Below are positions 1 through 10,366 of a DNA stretch of 64,000 bases, piece by piece (within the stretch, counting starts at the first letter, position 1; each line of letters begins with the position of its first letter). Under the pieces are notes generated by a model, which was not told the origin of the DNA, ran no database searches, and saw only the letters and a program-made list of their open reading frames with translations. The position numbers and the translations under genes are program-made. This DNA is from Coniella vitis (taxonomy: Eukaryota; Ascomycota; Sordariomycetes; Diaporthales; Schizoparmaceae). The stretch is taken from positions 4,817,001-4,881,000 of the forward strand of contig WUJK01000001.1 of assembly GCA_011317545.1 (NCBI GenBank). The letters run 5' to 3'.

Positions 1-753
1 CTCAACTCCTCCTCCTCCTCCTTCCCCTCCTACCCAACAAACGGCGCTTCACAAACGACGAAAGCAGCACAGTCCGTCGCCAGCCACGCCGCGCCGCGCC
101 TGGCTAACCTCTTCTGCCCTCCAGACAACTGCCCGTCCTGCTGCCGACGCCCGGGTGCGCGTCATCGCCTACCGAGCCACAAAGTTCAGCCAGCAGGTGC
201 CGCTTGCCTCGAAGCCTTAAACTCGTCCTTTCTTCCTCCTCTTATCGTTGCCGTTCTTCTTTAAAGGTCCTCCTTCCCTTCCATCGTCCGACCTGCTGCC
301 TCTATTCTGCCTTGGCGACTGCACCAGTGTCTGCCTGAGCGAGTCTTTCGACCTAAGCTCGAGCCATTCTTTTCCACCGCGCCTCCTTTCCCATCACCCT
401 CGTTCGAACGTCCCGACCCGCCTCCGACTTTGCCAACCTTCCCTCTCGCCTCGCAGACCTGCGCCTGCCCACCAGCCCTCGGCGTCAACCCCAGCTCGTC
501 GTGCGAACCCATACCCTTCGCACCCGCAAATACTCCCTGCCAACCCCGCCACGCGTGGTTTCATCGGGACTCTGTCCTGCGCACACCATACTGGGCTCCT
601 GATTGCCTCTGGCGCATACCCTATACGTATACACGCGCAACGTGTTCGCTGCAACCATTCACGTTGGTGTCTTGTTGTCCATTGCGAGACCGGGATTGCT
701 TGTCCCAATCAGCCGTCCAATTCTAGAGCACTCAGATATCCTGCACGGTAGAC
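1..753 (+). promoter_or_regulatory. Upstream region and probable 5' leader of the MKT1-like gene
   Basis: This stretch is strongly pyrimidine-rich on the plus strand, with many CTCCT, CCTTCC and CCCGCC runs, which is typical of fungal promoters and 5' leaders. Open frames cross it (for example 248-751), but their composition is low-complexity Ser/Pro/Arg and they resemble no family I know, so I do not call them genes. The left edge may contain the end of a neighbouring transcript; nothing recognisable is seen. Confidence 0.5.
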
Positions 754-3315
754 ATGTCTAGTAAGTCATTCATTTACCCATCTGCATGTTCTAGTTCCCT
801 ACCAAGCTACACTGTGCTTCTGAACATCACCTCTTTCTGCCGTCAAGCTTCCTCTCCAGAGCTAAAGCACCTATTCTTGTTGCGTCCCCTCCTGGAGCAA
901 ACTGACCAGTTCCGTAGTTCCCCCGAAAAACAAGGAAGATGCCTTCATCGATCAGTTCGTCGGGTAAGCACATATCACTATGGTCTTCAGTATATGGCGC
1001 AGCAGTGCACTGATGCTTGGGCACCAATTTCTAGTTTCGGCGACGTCTCCGACCTGAAGGAAAACTCCATCGCCATCGACGCGACCTACTATCTCTCCCG
1101 CATTCGCGGCCAGGAACCTCTTGTTACCGCCTTAGGTGGCCCTATGGCGGCTGAACAGAGCATCATTGACGATCTGGACTCATGGAAGGCAAACGACACG
1201 ACACCTTTTTTCATATTCGACGGCTGCCTGGTCAAGGGCGAATACGAACAGACTGTCAGACTAGGGCTTGAAGCCAACTACGGCACCGAGCATGCTTGGA
1301 ATCTCTATGCTGAAAACAAAGCACAAGAAGCGGTGACCAACTTTGGCACATGGTCAGGTACGCTCAGCACGCCCGTTTTGGAGCGACTTACTTTTCGCTA
1401 ACTTCGTCTGCAGGCGCGTACCGCCCACAGTCACTCTATCCCATGCTCCAATCGATCCTCAGAAAGCGCGATCTTCATTTCCTAGTGGCTCCGTCCAAGG
1501 CTGTTGCACAGATCGCATACTTTTCACGAGAGGAGGTCATGTGCGGTGCCATTATGGGACCCCGCGAGCTTTTGCTCTACCCCATCAAGGACGCAGTGAT
1601 ACAGGAAATCGACTGGGAATCCAATAAATTCACCGCCATTGACAGAACTGCTTTGATGACCTCATTGGGCGTTGATGAGTCAGTCTTTGTCGACGCGCTT
1701 CTCATCACCGGCTGTTCCTTTCTCCCTCCCTTTCCCGCTCGCGCTCAACCTCACCAAGCTGCCAATACTGTCCGTGATGCCGTCAACATGCTTAGGACGA
1801 ATGGCAAGCATGTCAAGCAGCTCTGCAGTTCCTTTGATGATGTCCTGTTGAAGGACCAGCCTGACTGGTTTGACAAGTTCTGCAAAGCCCGCATGATCGT
1901 CAAGCACTTTACATACATCAATGAAAACGGTACGGTGGAGATTGCCAACGATGACACACTTACCACTGACTCACACGAATATCTGGGTATCAAGCTTCCT
2001 GAAGAGTTAATCTACTATATGGAATATGGCCTTGTTGGTCCAAGCGTTCCCAGTTGGATCATCCACAGTGAGGCGACAGTTCCACCAACTCTTGACGGCA
2101 TTCACTCTACGGAATACAGAAATCTGGTTCTGAGCCAGCTTTTGCCTGTGAAGGAGCTTGCGCTGGGCCTTGTGATTCCCAGGTTGAACCGAGGCTTGCA
2201 TTACAAGGACATTGAAGTCAAGGCCTGGATTCCCGATTCACAGCCTGCAATCATACGCAACAGCACCTTCAGAAGTGCCAATCCCAAAGTTGCGACATGG
2301 GACATTGAAGAAAATGTCGTGGCTCAAAGGTTCCCATCTTGGAGCTTCACGACGCCTGCTGTCAAGGACAGGGCTGGCTCAATCGCGTTCGAGGTTTTGT
2401 CTCTGTTGAACCCCGATTTCCCAGCGAGCACGATTAGCAAGGCCGGTTCCAAGACAAGGACAGATGCAGCACACCATCTTGTATCGTCAGTCATCTGGCG
2501 TTTTCTGCATCTGAGGGACTTTGTGAATGACTCGCACGAGCTTACACAATGGGGCAAGGCGCTTGCTACGTCCCTGACGAATCTTGAGTCAACAGTCAAG
2601 AAATTTCCGAAGGTTTCAGGCCTGTTCGAGGCTCTACTACTTGCGTTTGAGCTCATTCGATTTGATCAGCTTAACTGCAAGCCACGCCAGGACGAGGTGC
2701 CCAAAGGTGGCAACGTGGATGAGTCCGTTTTACTTGCCAGCCGCTGTGCTGTCCTGCTAAAGTTAAGGCATGAAGCTATTGGCTACACGGGTCCATTGAG
2801 AAAGGACATGCTTGCATACTTGTCCCAAGTGTCGGCAGTTCGCGAGGCTGACCGTGATTTGGTTGATTCCATCACCGCTTACCTATTCTTGAACAACAAG
2901 TCCAAGAGAGACCGCGAGCCAAAGGAGCACTTTGATATTGCAGATGCGTAAGTCGAGCTTGTTCTTAACCAAATTAGATTTAGAAGAGACAGGGACCACA
3001 CATATGACCAGGTGCTAATTTCGTGTTTACAGACTACCCTTTGTCAATAGAAATCACAACGCCGCCATGGGTGTTGCAGTCCGGACTTATCTAGAACAAC
3101 GCGGAAACGACGACAGTGAAGGCCCAGATATGGACATGATCGCGATGCAATACTTTCCCAAGGCCACGAACTTCAAGGAGGACTTCGAGATCTTCCTTGC
3201 TTTCTTCCATGCCCTTGCAACTGGTGTCAAGACTTTGGGCCAGAAAGAACTACCTTCCGCAGCCCAGGATGCCTGGTCACAAGCCAGTGTTTATCTGCAG
3301 GCTGTAGCGATTTAG
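754..3315 (+). CDS. MKT1: MKT1-like post-transcriptional regulator (XPG-fold protein)
   Basis: Five exons: 754-760, 918-963, 1035-1357, 1414-2947, 3033-3315, giving 730 aa in frame. The first exon is only 7 nt (ATG TCT A) followed by GTAAGT; the second resumes after CCGTAG, so the protein begins M-S-I-P-P-K. Residues about 15-125 form an XPG-N-like region (IDATYYLSR, FIFDG) and about 126-230 an XPG-I-like region. The segment where active nucleases carry EAEA reads SKAVAQ, so the nuclease site looks dead, as known for Mkt1. The C-terminal half matches the Mkt1 N and C domains. In yeast, Mkt1 works with Pbp1 on polysomes and affects translation of specific mRNAs such as HO; that role here is inferred from homology. 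Introns 3 and 4 have good CTAAC/CTAAT branch points. The exact first exon is the least certain part. Confidence 0.88.
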
Positions 3316-5003
3316 GCTTTCGGTGGCTTGATTGTCACTATACTTCAGATCTGGTGAAGGCGTCGCATATCCTCCTTCGGCTATATTGCAATCCGTCTGT
3401 ATGCTGCGTCGGAGGACATAAGGAACTAGTCTAGTGCATGATGCATGTCTATAGCAGCACTAGCGAAGAGGATCTTGTTATCGGACAGAAGCATAGGGCA
3501 AAGGAGAAGATGTGTTGAGTAAGACCCTAGGAAAGGGATGACTAGACTGGAGGAAGGCCAGTGCACACGTCACCTTGTTAACGACCTCCTTTACCCTTCA
3601 GTCCTTGCAGGATGTCTGAGGTCAACATTAGCTCAAGTGCTTGAAATACGTTGCTAAGGTTTCAAGACTCAGTGAGTCTAAGCTGCCTAGCAGGGGCTCA
3701 TGATCTTTACTATTGTAATAGGTCGTTGAGTATTCACCTGGCAGCCTGATAGTCTCTAGCAGAAAACAGAAATTCATGCTCTTATAAGAGCAAATTCTTG
3801 TAATAGCAACCCAACAAAATGATTCAAAGACATGGGAATAAGGCTGAATTTGGTGATTTCATTAGCACCTCTGACTTGTTGCTTTGTAAAATGAGTTATA
3901 TCCAATTTGTTCAACAAGGTTAAGTAACAGTCTATACTTGCAGTTGCGCATCAATGTCTACGTTGTAAATTCATTGTTCAGTGTACATTAGGATAATGAT
4001 ATATTGAGACTTGCCACTAAATTGTGCTAACCACCAAAATGAATGGAAGACAAAGGATAAACCGAAAGAAATAAGAATAGGAAAAGAGAATGCAATAGAA
4101 TTAAAAGCGATAACATATAGCGGGCAAACTGATTAAGTATATTTATATCAATATAGATCCGTGCCTGCCGGCACGGCGGACTAAAGCTAGCAGACCATAT
4201 GCCCAGTATATACTATAACACTATAGTTTCTAAGATAGTTACCCTTTTAGTTAATCAATCAACCAACTTCCAGAACGTACGAACTTACCGTATATCACGT
4301 ACGGTTAGTTAGCGTTCAATTAGTTGACTATACCTTGAAGAACCCTCATCAATACGTACATTTTTATTCAAAAACTTAAAAACGAATCAGGTATTGCATC
4401 TTTATAGTAAGAGAGGTACTTGAAATACTGAAGTCGGGCTTAAAAAGGAGGCCCGATACAATTATTATATATTTTTTGTTCAGTAACATCAATATCCAAC
4501 CTCACGAGTGACGACTCATCCATCCTCTAGTTTCCTAACTATTCCATTTAGGCATATCTTATCTATAGTCATCGTTAAGCCATCGCCACCGATCGTTCTT
4601 GTTATCATATTTTGTAATATATTTCGTCGTAATCCTCCTCTGTGGAAGGGTAGCAAAACATGAAAAAAAGAACTACCTATGTAGTTCAATACACAATAAC
4701 CCGCAACGCCAAACAGCTCCTTGCGCCTAATCTAGCCCTTGGGCCGGACTTTTCCCGTTCGACGTAACCCATGTCCATTTTCACCATTCTAGCAGAAACT
4801 CCGACCCGTTCAACGCCGCGAAGTGCAAGTCCAGCTCCCCGAAGACAGACCAAGAATCATCTCCTCCCCCCGAACCCCCCCCCCCAAAGAGTTGAAAAAC
4901 AAAACGCGCTTATTCCTCTCCTTGGCCTAGATAATAACAATTTCACTGCATGATGATCAACCTCCAACCCATATGTCGCGTCTTAGCCATGCCGTAACCC
5001 ACC
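3316..5003. other. Convergent intergenic space, AT-rich, possible decayed repeat
   Basis: This lies between the 3' ends of the MKT1-like gene and the RFTS gene. From about 3900 to 4650 the sequence is clearly AT-rich, with many TATA/TTAA steps and short TTAGTTAG/AATTAGTTGA repeats. A GC-rich hairpin (4159-4176) sits inside it. No ORF with protein-like character is seen; the 60-codon frame at 4771 is low-complexity. AT skew next to normal DNA would fit a repeat decayed by repeat-induced point mutation, but I cannot test copy number. Confidence 0.5.
4159..4176. repeat. Perfect GC-rich hairpin
   Basis: CCGTGCC, a 4-nt TGCC loop, then GGCACGG. The 7-bp stem is perfect and stands out in AT-rich surroundings. 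It could be the remnant of a mobile-element terminal repeat or a folded RNA 3' end. Confidence 0.6.
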
Positions 5004-5964
5004 TTAAATCAGCCGCCGCTTAATGGGTCTCGGAAACTGTATACCATTTTTATCCTGAAGTCGCCCGGATAAAGCCTCAAGTTCTTTTCTTTGAGATGCT
5101 TCGCCGATGCTGCGGATTTTGTCGAGAAGGTGACTAGAAAGGTGAAATGATAATTAGCGCCTTGTAACTTTAGAAAGACAAGAGATAAAGCTGAGAGGAA
5201 TAGGCTAGCCGTGGCTTGTCGTGGAAATGGTAATTATTGAGGAAGTAAGATTTCTGATACCTGGTCTTCCTCAACATTTTCATCAGGATAAAACAGAGAT
5301 ATTGGGTGGAAACGGAGAAAGGAGAATAGAGCTTAACAGGACAATTAACACGCTCAAGCCGTGATGATGCCATACACTTATATGAAAGCATGAGCGAAAT
5401 TATAAAGCGACCTTAGTTGGTTATACAGCGCCAAGCAAGGTTCAGTCTTGAGTAAACATGTGGACATCAATTGAAGGGCAAAGTAATTCTGAAAATCCGA
5501 AGAGAAAAGCATCGGGTGTGCCGCCAAAGTCCATACAAGACTCCTAGTCAGTAGAAGCAGCTCGTCAAATGATGGAGAGGAAATGTAGCAAAACGCTACA
5601 GCGATAATACATTAAACCAAAACATATAAACGGAAAGATACGTACTTGATTGGCAACCGATTTTTATTGCCTTCAGCGAGCGCTAGATCCATCTTCTCGG
5701 CGCGATTCTCGTGGTCTCGGAAATGTTTCGAAATGAGCTCTTTGCCTTGAGGATCATTGGCCGAGCGGACGATGTATTTGCAACCAATTTCTTCGCACTT
5801 CCAAGTGCCGTTCGGGCCGCTAGGCAGCATGGAGGGTATTTTTTCTGCTCGAACAACAATTTTCATGGTTTCTCTGGATGTAGCAGCAGGGGCAAAGATG
5901 ACGCTTTGGCTGGTATTCGGGATGTCTCCGTCCTCATCACTGATATCGAGGTCTGTATCGATTT

Positions 5965-6024
<60 letters not shown>

Positions 6025-7875
6025 CCAGTTCTTCTTGAGAGTCTCCAGTCTCTGCATTGTTGTCGTCGTCGTCATCATCATCATCATCATCACTATCTGG
6101 AGCCCTGGAAAGCTTGCTTATCTTGCGAGGCCGGCCGTCTTCGTCGTAATCGTCGTTAAAAATCGGCCTCTTTGCACCTCTGGTAGGACGAAGCCCTGAG
6201 GTCCGCGGTGACCCGGGATAGTGCTTGCCTGCGTGCGATGATGAGGGCAGCGGGTCCGCCGGCGAGTTGCGTGCCCGGGGCTGGCCTGCAACGGTGCTCG
6301 TTTTTCGACGTATGACTTTGGATGCGACAGTTTTTGCGGTGACATGTTGAGGGTTCCACGGTACGTTCCGCTTCGCCTTGAGCCAGTGGAAGAATGGACT
6401 CGTGTACCATTTGGATGGGAGGCTGGCAACAAGTTGTGACGCATAAAAATGCGTAACCTCTGGTGGCATGTAGTATGATTGCATGGAGCATTTCATGTAT
6501 AGTCTAGAATGAACAGTGCCCTCCTTGATTTTGGCGGGATCGCCGCCTTTCTCTTCCAGCAACTCTTCCATAAGCTCCAAGAGTAGAAGCACTGGATCGT
6601 GCGCTTGGCCTGGACTTTGCGCTGAACTATCTTGATGGCGCCCTGGTAGCGAAGTCGGCACTGTGGCCGGAGGAGGGTTATAAGTAGTGTATTTGGGCAT
6701 AGTAGGGCGTACAGGCATTTGAGTTGCGGTCCGCGGGGGCTGGACAAAGTCTTTGACCTGGATATCGACATCCTGACTCTGTCTGCTAGCTCGAGACTTG
6801 CTTCTCCGGCTACGATCCGACTCGACTGGGGACGCGCGCAGAGGGAGATCCGTGCTCTTCGCCTTGGCTGTAGGCTCTCCTGTTAATCGGGATGTTTGTT
6901 GATGTTGTTGAGCAGGAGACTGCACCGCCATCTTTGCGGCGGCGTTCCGTAATCTTTCGACTGTATCCTGGTTGTTGGCCTTCATCCACTTCATGAAGGA
7001 CGTCTTGCTCCAATCGAAGTCAGTCGCCTTTTGAAAATGAGCGAGGAGGAACGGAGAGTGCGTCCGACAGCGTTCCTTAACCTCGTGGAGAAGAACTCCG
7101 TCGCCTAACTTAAGCGCGTACTATCCCAGAAATGAGTACATTGTTGAATGCAAGATACGCGATGATTATTCTGGGTGGTTGGGTAATAAAGCACATACCG
7201 CGAGAAACAACCGCTCTATCTTCTGGTTGGGCCAAGAAACCTTTTTGCTTGTGGACGCTTCTTCTGCCTCTTGGACTTCCTCGTAGGCGAACTGTATCAG
7301 GTAGTATAGCTCGATGCCCTCGCAAACGGTCCGGTACATGGGTTGATATGCAGACGCGGGGTTTATCTCGAACCATCCTGACTTGCCGGCTGCCCAGACT
7401 TGAACGGGGTACGCGATGGCGTACATTGCACTCGTGGGAATCTCGATGAAGGCATCCGCTAGGGCGATGTTCAGAACTGTGAGGATTAGTTTGTGGTTAA
7501 CTTTTGGTCTGGAACAAGATAACAGACTGGGCAGCTAATAGCACAATACGTACGGGCATTGCGCTCATCTCTGTCATAAAGATCTACGTCAAGCTTTCCT
7601 CTGATCACATACGGACCCTCCAAGTCGATGTTGCAGACGTTTGCGATCTCGAGCTCTCCGTTTGGGGCTTTGTGATAGACAACGGCGTCATTCAAGACGA
7701 AGCAGGTCCAGAGGTCAGAGGATATGCCAGGTTCAGCAGGCTTGAGTACGTGCGATTCAGGCAAGTAGGAAAGTCTGGCATAGTCGATCGAAGCGACAGT
7801 TGAATCTGAATTGCGCCTGGGACGGCCTCTGGGCCTGCCTGGTCCGCGAGAACGATTCAAGGGAGGCCGAGGCAT
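5004..7875 (-). CDS. Stand-alone RFTS (DNMT1 replication foci) domain protein with AT-hook and zinc finger
   Basis: Exons on the minus strand: 7875-7554, 7476-7199, 7120-5646 and 5133-5004, giving 734 aa. Residues about 10-21 hold an AT-hook-like GRPRGRPRR. Residues about 50-200 resemble the RFTS domain (PF12047 type): a strand region ending DLYDRDERNA, then a block with WFEINPASAYQPMY and GIELYYLIQF, matching the DNMT1 pattern of a DPSPEYAPI-like turn followed by a helix. Residues about 250-550 are disordered and rich in Pro, Ser and Arg, with a run of Asp (about 541-553) and about 19 Asn (566-585). A C2H2-like finger is formed by C642, C647, H666 and H670. No methyltransferase domain is present. 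The last exon (NHLLDKIRSIGE start, KRRLI end) is separated by a 512-bp intron. Reading through that donor gives a different, short tail ending near 5612. Role inferred: chromatin or DNA binding in the nucleus; substrate unknown. Confidence 0.8.
5967..6023. repeat. (TTG)19 coding microsatellite
   Basis: Nineteen TTG units on the plus strand read as AAC (Asn) codons in the RFTS gene. It is followed at about 6060-6098 by GTC/ATC repeats coding for Asp. Uninterrupted units suggest length variation between strains. Confidence 0.95.
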
Positions 7876-8450
7876 GGCTGCTGTATTTCAGAGAATTTCA
7901 CGACGGCTGAAGAGCAGGGCTTGAAGAGTCGTCGAGCATGGCGCTGTGATTGTGAAGCTAGAGGCGGATGGGTGGTTCGATTCTGGTTTGTGCAGAGGAT
8001 AGATGGAATATGGGGAAGCGTGTTTGGACGAACGCGGCGCCTGCTCGCGTCAGAAGTTACAGTGCTTCTGTACTTCCCTATAGGGCTCCACTGTGGGTTG
8101 CAGGCAGGTATCTACTGTTCTGAACCCCGCCATGACAGACCCTGAACCCCTGCACTTATGGGGGAGGGTAGCCCTGCTAACGCGTTGCTAATCGATAAGG
8201 AATCTTCTTCGAGTTCCCGCAGCCAAAATCTAGAGCGCAAAACTGCTGCTACTTCTATTTAGCACCCACGGCCACCCTAGCAGGCTGTAACTTAAGCACC
8301 ATCGCGTCTTTCTTTCTTGTCTTCCTTTCTGGCCTCCGAAAGCTCACCAAAAGCACACCAATTCCTCTTTTCCAGCATTCCACCGTGGCTCGCCCTCCGT
8401 TTTCTTTCAGGCCAGTACGGCACCTGGTCAAGGCAGTCCAGCCTCCCAAC
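7876..8450. promoter_or_regulatory. Divergent promoter region between the RFTS gene and PUS4
   Basis: The two start codons face away from each other across 575 bp, so both promoters must lie here or overlap. Pyrimidine runs (TTTCTTTCTTGTCTTCCTTTC, about 8300-8330) precede the PUS4 start. I see no clear TATA box or known operator. Confidence 0.6.
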
Positions 8451-9986
8451 ATGGCAGCAACAACAAACCTCGACGGCGTGTTCGGTAAGCCAGCCCTATT
8501 TACAAACCCAATTCCAATTGCAAATGAGAGAGCAAAGAAGGATGACATGCCGGACTAACTCATTCGTCTCTCGCATAATCCAGCCATCCACAAGCCATAC
8601 GGCATGTCCTCGGCGCAAGTCATCCGCGACTGCAAAGTCTACTTCAACCCCTCCGAAATGTTCAAACCCGCGCTCGCCCAGATGCGCGCCGAGCGCCAAA
8701 AGGAGGACGCCTTCCAGCAAAAGAGGCGCCGCAAGGTGAAGCGCGCCATTGAGGTCAAGCTTGGCCACGGCGGCACCCTGGATCCCATGGCCACCGGCGT
8801 ACTGATACTCGGCATCGGCAGGGGCACCAAGGCGCTCCAGGACTTTCTCGCCTGCACAAAGACGTACGAGACGGTCATTGTCTTTGGTGCTTCCTCCGAC
8901 TCGTATGACCGCTGTGGACGGCTGCTGAAGAAGAGGCCCTACGACCATGTGACGCGCGAAAAGGTGGAAGCAGCGCTGGATGCTTTCCGCGGCACGTACC
9001 AGCAGATGCCGCCTCTATTTTCTGCGCTCAAGATGGAGGGCAAGCCGCTGTACGAGTATGCGCGCGAGGGCAAGCCGATACCCCGCGAAATACAAACGAG
9101 AGAGGTCACAGTGACGGACGTGGAGCTTGTGGAGTGGTACGAGCCTGGCACGCACGAACACCACTGGCCTACGCAGGAGGCCACTGCCGCCGAGAAGCAG
9201 TACGCTGAACAGCTGTGGCGCGTCGAGAAGCAGCAGACCGAGGGTATGAAGTTGACAGACGAAGAAGAGGCCGCTGACAGCCAGGCGGTTGCGGAGCACA
9301 ACGACCTGAAGCGCAAATTCGAAGAAAGACAGGATGAATTGGTCGTGGACCGAGACGCAAAGAAGAGCAAGCCACCGCAAGAGGCTACTGAGGGCGAGAC
9401 CCAGAGCCAAGCCGCTGAAGGCGAAGGCGAGAACATACCCCAAGCACCCACTTCCCCGGTCATGTCTGGCGCTCTGGGCGAACTGCCTCCCAAGGGCAAG
9501 GGCTCTGACCTTGTGCCACCCGTCATGCCTGGCACGCCGCCGCCGTGGAAGGACAAGGGCCCACCAGCTGTCAGAATACGCCTGACAAGCACTTCTGGAT
9601 TCTATGTTCGTTCATTTGCGCACGACCTGGGCGAGAAGGTTGGCTCAGCAGGTCTCATGACAGAGCTTATTCGCAGCAGACAAGGAGACTACGTGTTGGG
9701 CTCAGAGAATTGCCTCGAGTATGATGACTTGTCCAAGGGTGAAGATGTGTGGGCACCGCAACTGTCTGACATGCTGCGTCGGTGGAACCAGCCTGGCGGT
9801 ATCAAGGGCATAGAGAAGCAGACACAAGAGAAGGTGTCTCAGAGTGAGGCATCGCAGAAAGACGAAGAGAAGAAGCCAAGCAGCCCGGCAAAGGCCAATA
9901 GTGCAAAACAGGAAAAAGCGGCCCCGGCTGCGGGCGAGGGCGAAGAAAGCACAGAGAAGAAGCCAGCAGATGCAACCACGGCCTGA
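8451..9986 (+). CDS. PUS4: tRNA pseudouridine-55 synthase, TruB/Pus4 family
   Basis: Two exons, 8451-8484 and 8584-9986, giving 478 aa. The intron starts GTAAGC and ends CATAATCCAG, with a CTAAC branch point. The start gives MAATTNLDGVF followed by AIHKPYGMSS, the TruB motif I region. GHGGTLDPMATG at residues 72-83 contains the catalytic Asp at 78. YETVIVFGASSDSYD and FRGTYQQMPPLFSALKM are the further TruB core motifs, and IRLTSTSGFYVRSFAHDLG is the C-terminal catalytic-domain motif. The family makes pseudouridine 55 in the T-loop of nuclear and mitochondrial tRNAs. Residues about 190-310 are an acidic, Gln/Pro/Lys-rich insertion and the tail after about 415 is Lys/Glu-rich; both are longer than in yeast (403 aa) and probably disordered. 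Confidence 0.95.
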
Positions 9987-10366
9987 ATGCTGCAGCTTCT
10001 GAAGAAATGTGGACATGCAATCAACTAGTCCTGTCAAATCGACCACAGTCATATGTGTCATAAAATCGTTGCACAAGAATTCGTACACAGTGCTATCTCA
10101 CAAGGAATAGATATGTAGCGAGGAAGCTACAGTTTATCGCCTCAGGCTAATATACATGGTTGATTGTCGATGCTGTGTATAGACGTTACACATACCATGA
10201 TCATCCTCATCATTACTGGAGAGGGCATGAAATTCTGGGTCTACAGCAACTAAAACTTTCTTATTGATTTAAATCACATTCATCACCTCGTTAAATCGTG
10301 AGTACCAGAGAACGCTCCGCCAATGATAACAGGAATACAAAAAATCGAGAGTTGAAACGTGTGTTC
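9987..10366. other. Convergent 3' region between PUS4 and the SEC2-like gene
   Basis: This 380-bp AT-leaning spacer separates two stop codons that face each other. It must hold both polyadenylation regions. No ORF or clear repeat is seen. Confidence 0.6.

Noticed and set aside
248..751. 167-codon frame before the MKT1-like gene
   Set aside because: Low-complexity Ser/Pro/Arg translation of a pyrimidine-rich leader, overlapping equally long frames on both strands, no family motif.
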